Positions 56,287-64,000 of a stretch of DNA of 64,000 bases are shown here, piece by piece. Source of the DNA: JADJVL01 sp046331545 (GTDB taxonomy: Bacteria > Acidobacteriota > Holophagae > Holophagales > Holophagaceae); contig JAXLQR010000002.1 of the NCBI GenBank assembly GCA_046331545.1, positions 2,790,001 through 2,854,000 of the forward strand, given 5' to 3'. Position numbers and translations under genes: made by a program. The notes beneath the pieces were generated by a model. That model was not told the origin of the DNA. It ran no database searches and saw only the letters and a list, made by a program, of their open reading frames with translations. The stretch's first letter is position 1, and each line of letters begins with the position of its first letter.

Positions 56287-57360
56287 ATGCACCCGCTCGT
56301 CGAACGCTTCCTCCAGAACCAGCTTCCGGAGCCGATGGTGGCCGCCCTGCTGGGCGGCGGGCTGCCGGTGCCGCCCCTCGACCTCGTCCAGGCCCAGGCC
56401 CACGCCTGGCTCACGGACTCGCCCCACAAGGAGAAGGCCCTGGACGGGTTCCTCTCCCTCCCGGAGAGCGTGGTAGACGGCATCCTCGAGCACGAGATCG
56501 CGCCCCCCGGGCCCCTGGGCCTGGTCCTCCGCTACCGCACCGAGCACGCCCTGCTGGAGCGGGCGCTCCTGCACCGGGACCTCACCGCCGAGGTCCTGGA
56601 ACCCTGCATCGCCTCGCTGCCGGGGGACCTGCTCGAGATCCCGCTGAACAACCAGGTGCTCTGGATGCAGCGCCCCCGCATCCTCGACGAGCTCGAGCTG
56701 CACCCGGGCGCCTCCTACAACCTCAAGCGGAAGGTCAACGAGTTCCGCTTCGACGTGCTGAAGATCGGCAACGAGGAGGTCGTCAAGGAGCGGCTGGACA
56801 TCCTCGACGAGGTGGAGAGCGGCAGGCTGGACGCCGCCTGGGCCGAGCTGCCCATGCCCGAGGCCAGCGCCGAGGACGAGTCCGAGGAGGTCCTCCGCGA
56901 GCGCTACGCCAAGCCCCTCCAGGACTTCGACGGCCAGGACATCAGCCTCACCCTCACCCAGCGCGTGATGCGCCTGCGCACCAACCAGAAGATCATGCTG
57001 GCCCAGAAGGGCGGCAAGGAGGAGCGCACCATCCTCATCCGCGAGGCCAACCGGCTCATCCAGGTGGGCGTCATCCGGAACGCCCGCATCACCGACGGCG
57101 AGGTGGCCTACATCGCCCAGATGCGCAGCATCAACGAGGAGGTGCTGCGCATCATCACCCTGAACCGGGAATGGATGAAGAAGTACGCCATCGTGAAGGC
57201 CCTCGTCCTGAATGCCCGCACGCCCCTCCCCCTGGCCATGCAGCACTACCGCCGCCTCCACGAATCCGACCTGAAGCTCATGCAGCGGGACAAGAACATC
57301 GCCGAGATGCTCCGGCGCGAGGCGAAGAAGTGGCTGGAGACGATGGGGCAGAAGAAGTAG
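56287..57360 (+). CDS. Conserved hypothetical protein
   Basis: A 357-residue soluble protein without signal peptide or membrane helices. It is mostly helical with a repeating 30-40-residue rhythm reminiscent of HEAT-like repeats, and has a conserved-looking core (LTQRVMRLRTNQKIMLAQKG, ERTILIREANRLIQVGVIRN). The C-terminus is highly basic. I do not recognise a named family; similar proteins are common in Acidobacteriota and Myxococcota from memory. Composition and codon use match neighbours. Confidence 0.7.
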   Translation: MHPLVERFLQNQLPEPMVAALLGGGLPVPPLDLVQAQAHAWLTDSPHKEKALDGFLSLPESVVDGILEHEIAPPGPLGLVLRYRTEHALLERALLHRDLTAEVLEPCIASLPGDLLEIPLNNQVLWMQRPRILDELELHPGASYNLKRKVNEFRFDVLKIGNEEVVKERLDILDEVESGRLDAAWAELPMPEASAEDESEEVLRERYAKPLQDFDGQDISLTLTQRVMRLRTNQKIMLAQKGGKEERTILIREANRLIQVGVIRNARITDGEVAYIAQMRSINEEVLRIITLNREWMKKYAIVKALVLNARTPLPLAMQHYRRLHESDLKLMQRDKNIAEMLRREAKKWLETMGQKK

Positions 57361-57373
57361 GGGCGGGCGCCGC

Positions 57374-57831
57374 CCGGCGCGCCGCTGCGGTTCGATCCCG
57401 ATCGCCCCCTCCAGGACGCTCGAAGCCCCCTTCCGGGGGCTTCTCACTGGAGCGGGCGATCGGGATCCCCTCCGCGCTGCGCGCTGCGGGCCGCCTTGCG
57501 GCTGCGCCCGGGCCTCCCGCCACGCGGGACCGGCCTCGACGCTCCCGCGCCTCGGCCTGACCCTACCGGCGCGCCGCTGCGGTTCGATCCCGACCGCCCC
57601 CTCCAGGACGTTCAAGGCCCCCTTCCGGGGGCCTCGAACTGGAGCGGGCGATCGGGATCCCCTCCGCGCTGCGCGCTGCGGGCCGCCTTGCGGCTGCGCC
57701 CGGGCCTCCCGCCACGCGGGACCGGCCTCGACGCTCCCGCGCCTCGGCCTGACCCTACCGGCGCGCCGCTGCGGTTCGATCCCGACCGCCCCCTCCAGGA
57801 CGTTCAAGGCCCCCTTCCGGGGGCCTCGAAC
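57374..57831. repeat. 192-bp tandem repeats carrying inverted tRNA-Gly 3' ends
   Basis: Units begin at 57374, 57566 and 57758 (exact 192-bp period); the third is truncated by running into the tRNA-Gly gene. Units 2 and 3 are nearly identical; unit 1 is more diverged. Each unit contains GGTTCGATCCCGAYCGCCCC plus CTCCA (57389, 57581, 57773), a short hairpin with GCCCCCTTCCGGGGGC, then TGGAGCGGGCGATCGGGATC (57448, 57640, and the tRNA itself at 57832). These two elements are inverted copies of the tRNA-Gly 3' end. No coding function is supported in this 540-nt stretch. Confidence 0.9.
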
Positions 57832-57906
57832 TGGAGCGGGCGATCGGGATCGAACCGACGACGTTCAGCTTGGGAAGCTGACATTCTGCCACTGAATTAC
57901 GCCCGC
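57832..57906 (-). tRNA. tRNA-Gly (CCC)
   Basis: Complete minus-strand cloverleaf. The acceptor GCGGGCG pairs with CGCCCGC. The anticodon loop TTCCCAA gives anticodon CCC. The T-arm GGTTCGATCCC is canonical, and CCA is encoded at 57834-57832. It is the last part of the tandem repeat array. Confidence 0.96.
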
Positions 57907-57921
57907 AGAACGAGCCTCATC

Positions 57922-58974
57922 CTACTTCGCGGCGCCAGGGCTGGCAAGGGCGGCGAGGCGCTCGAGAACGAAGGCCACGAGGGGGTCGGCGCCCGTGACC
58001 TCCTGCTCGGCCACCCAGAGGGGCATCTGGAGGAGGGACGCGGCGGAGGGATCGAGCTTCACGGCGTCCTTCTCGGTGCAGACCAGGGCGCGCGCGCCCG
58101 CCCGGGCGGCCTGGACCTGGGCGAGCATCAGCCGGCGGGGGGTCAGCGCGGCGTGGTCGGGGAACGCGAGCGTGTCCACCCACGCCAGGCCGGCCACCAG
58201 GAGATCCGCGAAGAAGGCCTCGGGATGGCCGAGGCCGCAGAAGGCGAAGAGCGGTTCGAAGCCCGGGGCGGGAAGGGGCAGGCGCAGATCCCCGTTCCAG
58301 AGCCTCAGGGCGCCGATCTTGAAGTCCACATAGAAGATGGGGCCTCCGGAGCCGTGCTGCGCCCACCAGGCCTCCACCTCCTCCTTCGGCGCCCGGCTTC
58401 CGCGCGTCACCACGAGCGCGTGGGCCCGGCGGGCCCCGTCCATGGGCTCGCGGAGGTCCCCCCGGGGCAGCATGCGCCCGTCCCCCCAGCGGCGCACGCC
58501 GTCCAGCAGCAGCAGGTCCAGGTCCCGGTGGAGCCCCCGGTGCTGGAAGCCGTCGTCCAGCAGCAGCACGCCGGGGCGGGGCTCCAGGCGCAGGGCCCGC
58601 TGGGCGCCCACGGCCCGGCGCCGGGCCACCACCACGCGGCCGGGCCCGAGGCGGCGGGCCATCAGCGCGGGCTCGTCGCCCGCCTCCCGCGGCGAGGAGG
58701 CCGGAAGGACCTCCAGGGGATCCAGCTTCCGCCGGCCTCCATAGCCCCGGCTCACGATGGCGCTGGGCCAGCCGGCCGCCTGGAGGGCCTGGGCGAGGTG
58801 CAGGGCCAGGGGCGTCTTGCCCGTCCCGCCGGTGCTCAGGTTGCCGAGGGAGACCACGGGGACCTCCACCCGCGCCGCCCGCTCGGGATGCCGGTCGAAG
58901 GCGCGGTTCCGGGCCTTCACCACCGCCGCGTAGAGGGGCCCCAGGGGCGCGGCGAGGGTGCGGAGGAAGGACAT
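57922..58974 (-). CDS. lpxK: Tetraacyldisaccharide 4'-kinase LpxK
   Basis: A 350-residue inner-membrane kinase that phosphorylates the lipid A disaccharide. The Walker A variant SLGNLSTGGTGKTPLALHLA is diagnostic, with LLLDDGFQHRGLHRDLDLLL and the GRMLPRGDLREPM motif. Start ATG 58974. TAGCTT lies 6 nt before the ATG with no SD. It shows that the organism makes lipid A. Confidence 0.94.
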   Translation of the reverse strand: MSFLRTLAAPLGPLYAAVVKARNRAFDRHPERAARVEVPVVSLGNLSTGGTGKTPLALHLAQALQAAGWPSAIVSRGYGGRRKLDPLEVLPASSPREAGDEPALMARRLGPGRVVVARRRAVGAQRALRLEPRPGVLLLDDGFQHRGLHRDLDLLLLDGVRRWGDGRMLPRGDLREPMDGARRAHALVVTRGSRAPKEEVEAWWAQHGSGGPIFYVDFKIGALRLWNGDLRLPLPAPGFEPLFAFCGLGHPEAFFADLLVAGLAWVDTLAFPDHAALTPRRLMLAQVQAARAGARALVCTEKDAVKLDPSAASLLQMPLWVAEQEVTGADPLVAFVLERLAALASPGAAK

Positions 58975-58980
58975 CCCTTG

Positions 58981-58986
58981 AAGCTA
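58981..58986 (-). promoter_or_regulatory. -10-like box for leaderless lpxK
   Basis: TAGCTT on the minus strand ends 6 nt before the lpxK ATG. Confidence 0.4.
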
Positions 58987-59057
58987 CCAGGGCTGCTCGC
59001 GGCGCACGCGCGGCGGACGTCCCACCCGCTCCGGGGAGGCGCCGGACCCGAAGCCGC

Positions 59058-59063
59058 TATCCT
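59058..59063 (+). promoter_or_regulatory. -10-like box for leaderless msrC
   Basis: TATCCT ends 6 nt before ATG 59070. Confidence 0.45.
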
Positions 59064-59069
59064 CGAGGC

Positions 59070-59600
59070 ATGTCCGAAGGCATCCTCCTCCCGGCCCTGG
59101 AACGGGGCGTCCTGCTGCCCGAGCCCGAGCGCCTCGCCCGCCTGGACGAGGCCCTCCCCCAGATCCGCGCCGCGGTGGAGGGCGAGACCGACGAGGTGGC
59201 CCTCCAGGCGACCCTGGCCTGCCTGCTCTGGCAGGCCCTGCCCCAGGCCAACTGGTGCGGCTTCTACCGCCGCGTCGGCGAACGGATGCTGGCCGTCGGC
59301 CCCTACCAGGGCGGCATGGGCTGCCTGCGCATCCCCTTCGAGCGGGGCGTCTGCGGCGCCTGCGCCCGCACCGGGACCCGCCAGCTCGTGCCCGACGTGC
59401 ACGCGTTCCCGGGCCACATCGCCTGCGACGACGCCACCCGCAGCGAACTGGTGCTGCCGGTCTGGAACCGCGCGGGGCGCCTCATCGCGGTGCTCGACCT
59501 GGACTGCCCGCGCCCGGCGGGCTTCTGCGAAGCGGAGGCGGACCGGCTGCAGGCCCTGCTGGACGGGGTCTTCCGGGCCCTCGACCGAGCCGGGGACTGA
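59070..59600 (+). CDS. msrC: Free methionine-(R)-sulfoxide reductase (GAF type)
   Basis: A 176-residue GAF-domain protein. The fRMsr pattern is present: WCGFYRRVG early, then GVCGACARTGTRQLVPDVHAFPGHIACD with three cysteines at the catalytic and resolving positions, followed by SELVLPVWNRAGRLIAVLDLD. It reduces free methionine-R-sulfoxide. The family is about 160-180 residues, which matches. Divergent from lpxK. Confidence 0.87.
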   Translation: MSEGILLPALERGVLLPEPERLARLDEALPQIRAAVEGETDEVALQATLACLLWQALPQANWCGFYRRVGERMLAVGPYQGGMGCLRIPFERGVCGACARTGTRQLVPDVHAFPGHIACDDATRSELVLPVWNRAGRLIAVLDLDCPRPAGFCEAEADRLQALLDGVFRALDRAGD

Positions 59601-59689
59601 GCCGGGGACGGGGCCGGGCCGGGGATTTCCGCCCCGGACATTCCCCGGAGCGGCCCGGTCCGGTATGGTAGGAGCACCCCAGGTTGCCC

Positions 59690-60427
59690 ATGGCTGATTC
59701 CTCCTTCATTGACCAGAGCAAGCTCCGCTTCAAGGAAGGGGAGATCGTCTACCGCAAGGGGGAGATGGCCCAGCAGATGTACGTCATCCTCTCGGGAAAG
59801 GTCCGCATCTACGTGGGGGACGAACCCAAGGGGGACTGGACCGAGGAGCTGATGAAGGGCGACTTCTTCGGGGAGGGCAGCCTGCTGGAGGCCATCGCCC
59901 GGCCCGCCACCGCGGTGGCCCTCGAGGACAGCGAACTCATCGCCATCAACCGGGGCACCTTCCTGCGGATGATCCGGCAGAACCCCGAAGTCTCCGTGAA
60001 GATGATGCAGCGGCTCGCCCAGCGGAACCGCGAGCTGGGCCTGAAGGTGGAGCGGGGCGAGGGCGCGGCGCCGTCCACCCCCAAGGCCAAGGCCGAGGCG
60101 GCGCCGGTGCAGCCCAGCCTCGTCTCCGTCATCTCCGGCAAGAAGTTCGCGATCCAGGCCCACGGCGCCCTGGTGGGCCGCTTCGACCCCAACACCGGCA
60201 TCCACCCCGACATCGACCTCACCGAGGAGGATCCCAACCTCAGCGTCTCCCGTCGCCACGCCCGCATCCTCTTCGAGCATGGCCGCTACTTCATCATCGA
60301 GGAGCAGGGGGTCGCCAACGGGACCTACATCAAGGGCGAGCGGCTCGCCCCGGGGGACGCCCGCGAGCTCCACAACGGGGACCGGGTGGGCTTCGGGATG
60401 GTGGTGCTCTTCTTCGAGAAGGGCTGA
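59690..60427 (+). CDS. Cyclic-nucleotide-binding domain plus FHA domain protein
   Basis: A 245-residue protein. Residues about 10-125 are a cNMP-binding domain (IVYRKGEMAQQMYVILSGKV, GDFFGEGSLLEAIARPATAVA holds the phosphate-binding cassette). A Pro/Ala-rich linker follows (about 132-147), then a forkhead-associated domain (ALVGRFDP, LSVSRRHARILFE, NGTYIKGERL) that binds phosphothreonine peptides. It may link a nucleotide or redox signal to Ser/Thr phosphorylation. ATG 59690 is preferred to TTG 59684. TATGGT at 59664 and AGGAG at 59670 suggest a leadered transcript. Confidence 0.88.
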   Translation: MADSSFIDQSKLRFKEGEIVYRKGEMAQQMYVILSGKVRIYVGDEPKGDWTEELMKGDFFGEGSLLEAIARPATAVALEDSELIAINRGTFLRMIRQNPEVSVKMMQRLAQRNRELGLKVERGEGAAPSTPKAKAEAAPVQPSLVSVISGKKFAIQAHGALVGRFDPNTGIHPDIDLTEEDPNLSVSRRHARILFEHGRYFIIEEQGVANGTYIKGERLAPGDARELHNGDRVGFGMVVLFFEKG

Positions 60428-60452
60428 GCCCGCCCCGGGCGCCCTTTCCCGC

Positions 60453-60458
60453 TAGGAT
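60453..60458 (+). promoter_or_regulatory. -10-like box for leaderless membrane-protein gene
   Basis: TAGGAT ends 6 nt before ATG 60465. Confidence 0.5.
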
Positions 60459-60464
60459 GGGCCC

Positions 60465-61301
60465 ATGGCCTCCTTCGACGACGTGCGGAATGCGGCGGAG
60501 CACCTCCGCCTGCGGCACGAGACCCGCCGCGCCCCGCTCGCGGGCCTCATCGTGCTGCTCTTCGCCTCGGCCGCGTCCTACGCCTACCGCCGGGCCGACG
60601 CGCGCTGGTGGACGCCCGGGCTCGTCCTCGTGCTGGCCCTCGGTCCCTGGCTCCTGGACAAGATCCTGCCGCCCCGGCACGCGGGCTTCCTGCGCCTGAG
60701 CCTGGCGGCCTATCCCCTGAACATCCTGCTGCTGGCCTTCATCGCCTACCGCGAGTTCTGGCGCGTGGACATCCCCTTCCTGGAGGACGTGCCCCAGCTC
60801 AGCAACGCCCTGGACTGGACCGCGCCCCTCATCCCCTTCGTCTACGCCTACCTCCAGTTCCCCGGCTGGCTGGCCCGCATCCGCCTGCTGCCCCGGCTCA
60901 AGGCCCAGGCCACCCTTCCGCCCGACCCCCTGGCGGTGCAGGAAGTGGAGGACCTCGCGGGGAAGGCGGTGCGCGACCAGCCCAGCGGCTTCGCCAACCC
61001 CGCCCGCTTCCGCACCGTGCCCGCCACCCCCTCGAACTGGAAGCTCTTCCTGAAGCCCGACCTGCGGCGGCACGGCGTCTGGAAGGTGGCCTTCACGCCC
61101 ACCTACGCCGTGGTCTGCTTCGAGGACGGGGGGAGGCTGGAAGCCGTGAAGCGCGGCGGCCTCAAGCTCGTGGCGGAGGACCTCCGGGAAGGCGAGGCCA
61201 CCGCCTCGTGTCTGGTGCGCTGGAACGAGAACCTCAGCGAGGGCCGCGTGGACCCCGACAGCCTCAAGCGGATCCAGGGCTGGAACCAGGTCCAGGTGTA
61301 G
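60465..61301 (+). CDS. Membrane protein, unknown
   Basis: A 278-residue protein with four or so hydrophobic segments in the first 140 residues (LAGLIVLLFASAASYAY, GLVLVLALGPWLLDKIL, LSLAAYPLNILLLAFIAY, WTAPLIPFVYAYL) and a soluble C-terminal half. No family recognised. Four nt upstream of a small gene, so probably a two-gene operon. Confidence 0.68.
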   Translation: MASFDDVRNAAEHLRLRHETRRAPLAGLIVLLFASAASYAYRRADARWWTPGLVLVLALGPWLLDKILPPRHAGFLRLSLAAYPLNILLLAFIAYREFWRVDIPFLEDVPQLSNALDWTAPLIPFVYAYLQFPGWLARIRLLPRLKAQATLPPDPLAVQEVEDLAGKAVRDQPSGFANPARFRTVPATPSNWKLFLKPDLRRHGVWKVAFTPTYAVVCFEDGGRLEAVKRGGLKLVAEDLREGEATASCLVRWNENLSEGRVDPDSLKRIQGWNQVQV

Positions 61302-61305
61302 GCCG

Positions 61306-61533
61306 ATGGAGGCCCACCGCGTCGAGGTCTGGCGGGACGAGTCCGGTGACGAGCGGGAGCTGGTGCTCCTGGGCTTCGACGGCCTCGGCGGCGCGAGCGT
61401 CGTGCGGGCGCGGAACACGCTGGACGCGGTGGACGGCGACGTCCGCGAAGGCTACTCCGTCCTCGCGCGCTTCGGGGATCCCGAGGACGCGCGGGCCTGG
61501 CTCCTGGAGGAAGGATTCGAACCGCTTCAATGA
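61306..61533 (+). CDS. Small hypothetical protein
   Basis: A 75-residue acidic protein starting MEAHRVEVWRDESGDERE with the ending EDARAWLLEEGFEPLQ. No motif recognised. ATG 61306, 4 nt after the preceding stop, and followed by a strong terminator. Codon use and packing support it. Confidence 0.6.
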   Translation: MEAHRVEVWRDESGDERELVLLGFDGLGGASVVRARNTLDAVDGDVREGYSVLARFGDPEDARAWLLEEGFEPLQ

Positions 61534-61559
61534 CGAAGGGGGCCGCATGGCCCCCTTCG
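61534..61559. terminator. Bidirectional terminator between hypothetical gene and etfA
   Basis: CGAAGGGGGCC-GCAT-GGCCCCCTTCG, an 11-bp perfect stem, lies between the stops of the plus-strand 61306 gene and the minus-strand etfA. Confidence 0.75.
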
Positions 61560-61584
61560 TGAAGGTCCGCGCGGACCGGCGGGG

Positions 61585-62556
61585 TCAGTGCGAGCCCAGC
61601 CCCAGGGCCTTGGCGGCCTTGGTGAGCTCGGGCACCACCTCGAAGAGGTCGCCCACGATGCCGTAGCTCGCGAGCTTGAAGATCGGGGCCTCGGGGTCCT
61701 TGTTGATGGCCACGATGACCTTGGAGCTGCTCATGCCGGCGATGTGCTGGATGGCGCCGCTGATGCCGCAGGCGATGTAGAGCGTGGGGCTCACGACCTT
61801 GCCGGTCTGGCCCACCTGGATGCCGTGGGAGAGGCCCCAGCCCGCGTCCACCGCGGCGCGCGAGGCGCCGACGACGCCGCCCAGGGCGTCGGCGAGCTCC
61901 TCCAGGAGCTTGAAGTTCTCGCCGCTCTTCATGCCGCGGCCGCCGGAGACGATCACGTCCGCCTCGGTGAGGTCGGGCTTGCCGCTGCCCTTGGCGAGGA
62001 TCTCCTTCACCACGGCCTTGAAGTCCGCGGCCGGAGCCGGCAGGGCCTCCATCGCGCCGGCACCGGCCTTCTCCAGGGCGGGGAAGACGTTGGGCCGGGT
62101 GGTGGCCACCTGGACGGGCGTGGAGAAGGTGGTGGTCGCGAAGGCCTTGCCCGCGTAGACGGGGCGCACCGCCTGGAGCCGGCCGTCCACCATGGAGAGG
62201 CCCGTGACGTCTCCGGCGTAGCCGGCGCCCAGGCGGGCGGCGGCGCGGGGCAGGGCGTCCTTGCCGGTGGCGGTGGCGGCGCCCAGGAGCACCGTGGCGC
62301 CCTTGGCCTTCACGGCGTCGGCGATGGCCGCGGCGAAGGCGTCGCTGCTGTAGGAGGCGAGGGCCGGGGCCTCGGCGGCGAGGATGGCGTCGGCGCCGTA
62401 CCGGGCGGCATCCGCCGCGCCGGCGGTGGAGGCGCCCACGAAGAGGGCGCCCAGGGGCTTTCCGGCGGCGTCCGCCAGGCGCCGTCCCTCGGAAAGGGCC
62501 TCCGTCGAGGGCTTGCGGAGCTTGCCGTCCTTGAGTTCGCAGAAGACGAGGATCAT
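61585..62556 (-). CDS. etfA: Electron transfer flavoprotein alpha subunit
   Basis: A 323-residue ETF alpha. The C-terminal FAD-binding domain carries GQTGKVVSPTLYIACGISGA and SSKVIVAINKDPEAPIFKLA, and the N-terminal domain starts ILVFCELKDGKL. The heterodimer with EtfB carries electrons from acyl-CoA dehydrogenases to a membrane quinone reductase or, in some anaerobes, takes part in bifurcation. No acyl-CoA dehydrogenase or EtfQO adjoins. Confidence 0.95.
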   Translation of the reverse strand: MILVFCELKDGKLRKPSTEALSEGRRLADAAGKPLGALFVGASTAGAADAARYGADAILAAEAPALASYSSDAFAAAIADAVKAKGATVLLGAATATGKDALPRAAARLGAGYAGDVTGLSMVDGRLQAVRPVYAGKAFATTTFSTPVQVATTRPNVFPALEKAGAGAMEALPAPAADFKAVVKEILAKGSGKPDLTEADVIVSGGRGMKSGENFKLLEELADALGGVVGASRAAVDAGWGLSHGIQVGQTGKVVSPTLYIACGISGAIQHIAGMSSSKVIVAINKDPEAPIFKLASYGIVGDLFEVVPELTKAAKALGLGSH

Positions 62557-62611
62557 GGCTCTACCTTTCGTTCATTCGGAATCGTGTTTGCCAAGGAGCA
62601 GGGACCGAAGG

Positions 62612-63358
62612 CTAGAGCACCTTCGCCTCGTCCTTGAGGGCGGCGAGGAGCGCGGCGGCCTGGGCGGCGGCGTCGCCGTCGAGCTTCCGGCCCTCGGGCC
62701 GCGCGGGGGGCAGGGCCAGGGCGGAGACCTCCGTGGCGGCGGGGGCGGCCGCGGCCTCGACCTCCTCGATGGTCTTCTTCTTGGCGGCCATGATGCCCTT
62801 CAGGCTGGCGTAGCGGGGCTCGTTGAGCCCCTTCTGGGCGGTGATGACCGCGGGCAGGGCGCCCTCCACCACCTCGGTGCCGCCCTCGATCTCGCGCTCG
62901 GCGCGGAAGCCTGATTCCGTGGCCTCGAACTTCACCACCACGTTGGCCTGCGCGACGCCGAGCAGCTCGGCGAGCATGGGCCCGACGGAAGCGTTGTCGC
63001 CGCCCATGCCCTTGTTGCCGGCGAAGATGAGGCTGAAGCCCTGGTCGCGGGCGAAGCCGGCGAGGGCGGTGGCCACCGCGAGCGGGTCCGTGGCGTCGCC
63101 CTTCAGGTGCACCGCCGCGTCGGCCCCGAGGGCCAGGGCGTTGCGCAGGACCTCCTTCACGCCGTCGCCGCCGTAGGACACGGCCGTGACCTCGGCGCCC
63201 CGGGCCTCCTTCAGGCGCAGGGCCTCCTCCAGGGCGTACTCGTCGTAGGGGCTGGTGATCCACTTCACGTCGGCGGGGTCGAGGGACCGGCCGTCGGCGG
63301 CGACCTTCACTTTGGTCTCGGTGTCGGGCACCTGCTTGAGGGCGACGAGGATCTTCAT
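62612..63358 (-). CDS. etfB: Electron transfer flavoprotein beta subunit
   Basis: A 248-residue ETF beta. It opens with KILVALKQVPDTETKVKV and holds the AMP/FAD-binding DEYALEEALRLKE region and the family signature VKFEATESGFRAEREIEGG. It is first in the etfBA operon, 55 nt before etfA. TAGAAT on the minus strand at 63430-63435 is a possible -10 box. Confidence 0.95.
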   Translation of the reverse strand: MKILVALKQVPDTETKVKVAADGRSLDPADVKWITSPYDEYALEEALRLKEARGAEVTAVSYGGDGVKEVLRNALALGADAAVHLKGDATDPLAVATALAGFARDQGFSLIFAGNKGMGGDNASVGPMLAELLGVAQANVVVKFEATESGFRAEREIEGGTEVVEGALPAVITAQKGLNEPRYASLKGIMAAKKKTIEEVEAAAAPAATEVSALALPPARPEGRKLDGDAAAQAAALLAALKDEAKVL

Positions 63359-63530
63359 GGGATCTCCGGGAGAGGCCTGCGGACGCCCGTTCCGGTCCGC
63401 AGAACCGGCGTCCAGGCAGGACCTTCCATTCTAGCCCGAGCGGCCCTGTGCGTCCCGTCATGAATCCCGGGCGGGGCCATCCGGAATCGTCCTTCCACCG
63501 TTAAGGAAGGCGCGACCCCGAGGAGGCCCC

Positions 63531-63962
63531 ATGCGCCACGACGCCAACGTCCAGACCGTGAAGGACATCTACGCCCGCTTCCAGGCCGGCGACATCGCCG
63601 GCATCCTGGCCGTCCTGGCCGACGAGGTGGAATGGTCCCATCCCGGCGCGCCGGAGCTGCCCTTCGCGGGCACCACCCGGGGCCGGGAGGGCGCGGCGGC
63701 CTTCTTCCAGAAACTGGGCGCCGTGCTGGACTTCCGGTCCTTCGAGCCCAGCGCCTACCTGTCCGAGGGGGAGGAAGTCGCCGCCTTCGGCCGCTACGAG
63801 GCCGTGGACCGGGCCTCGGGGCGCGTCGCCACGGACGCCTGGGCCATGCGCTGGAGCTTCCGCGACGGCAAGGTGGTCCGCTGGCAGGGCTACACGGACA
63901 CCCTCAGCGCCGCCAAGGCCCTGGGGGCCGTCCAGTCCACGCCCGCCGCCGCCTCGGCCTGA
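63531..63962 (+). CDS. NTF2-like (SnoaL-type) protein
   Basis: A 143-residue nuclear-transport-factor-2-like protein. QTVKDIYARFQAGDIAGILAVLADEVEW and FRDGKVVRWQGYTDT fit the SnoaL/ketosteroid-isomerase-like cone fold. Some members act on polyketides or steroids, many have unknown roles. GAGGAGG precedes ATG 63531. Confidence 0.8.
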   Translation: MRHDANVQTVKDIYARFQAGDIAGILAVLADEVEWSHPGAPELPFAGTTRGREGAAAFFQKLGAVLDFRSFEPSAYLSEGEEVAAFGRYEAVDRASGRVATDAWAMRWSFRDGKVVRWQGYTDTLSAAKALGAVQSTPAAASA

Positions 63963-63978
63963 ACCGGGGCGCTCCGCT

Positions 63979-64000
63979 AGGCTGGAGGGATGCCGCCGCC
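63979..64000 (+). other. Possible start of a gene running off the window
   Basis: TAGGCT (63979-63984), GGAGGG (63985-63990) and ATG 63991 with only ten bases of frame. The spacing matches the -10-like boxes of other genes here. Too short to identify. Confidence 0.3.

Noticed and set aside
57374..57831. 192-bp repeats as a CRISPR array
   Set aside because: The whole unit repeats, not a short repeat with unique spacers; there are no cas genes, and the repeats carry tRNA-end sequence.

Overview
The window is GC-rich bacterial chromosome (the rRNA genes and one small patch are visibly lower in GC). The 16S sequence, gene content and start-site style point to the Holophagae class of Acidobacteriota (Geothrix/Holophaga/Mesoterricola type). 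LptE and LpxK show a Gram-negative envelope. The lineage call is from memory of 16S and gene style, not from a search.

Layout. 1-4216: operon of an isocitrate/isopropylmalate-type dehydrogenase (cut by the window edge), an HMG-CoA-lyase-like enzyme, a class III CoA-transferase and a LeuC/LeuD-type hydro-lyase. 4286-6417: hpt, lptE and a frameshifted holA. 6516-12983: DUF4382 lipoprotein, two-subunit class I fumarase, prmC, and a convergent lipoprotein-like gene with trmFO. 13051-18735: complete rRNA operon (16S, tRNA-Ala, tRNA-Ile, 23S, 5S) with promoter, boxA-like sites, processing stems and terminator. 18801-30480: ppdK, DinB-like, ettA, a nucleosidase-like gene, comEC, a pseudokinase-TonB fusion and rnhA. 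30503-40699: moaE, a DUF1292 protein, larC with a fused aconitase-like hydro-lyase, an aldehyde dehydrogenase, and an HMG-CoA reductase/UbiB/WS-DGAT operon. 41295-43192: repeat-rich accessory island with a frameshifted IS110-family element. 43193-48230: TrhA, patatin, phasin, PhaR with paired operators, and two ArsA-type ATPases. 48335-57360: GMC oxidoreductase, mazG, two small membrane genes, aroDE, a degenerate NtrC-like regulator, MoxR, a RodZ-like protein and a conserved hypothetical. 57361-57906: 192-bp tandem repeats built from a tRNA-Gly 3' end. 57922-64000: lpxK, msrC, a cNMP/FHA protein, etfBA and an NTF2-like protein.

Themes. Several neighbourhoods concern acyl-CoA and storage-lipid metabolism: the CoA-transferase/lyase cluster, HMGR-UbiB-WS/DGAT, patatin-phasin-PhaR, and ETF. 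A recurring -10-like hexamer lies 5-7 nt before about a dozen start codons, most of which lack a Shine-Dalgarno, suggesting that leaderless transcription is common. Three coding regions (holA, the IS110 transposase, the shikimate dehydrogenase half of aroDE) carry apparent small indels, so sequence accuracy should be checked before any is called a true pseudogene.

The most unusual structures are the tRNA-Gly(CCC) trailer made of inverted copies of its own 3' end, the 32-bp tandem repeat that runs into tRNA-Ile, the pseudokinase-TonB fusion, the asymmetric ArsA pair beside PHA-granule genes, and the possible citramalyl-CoA route at the left edge.
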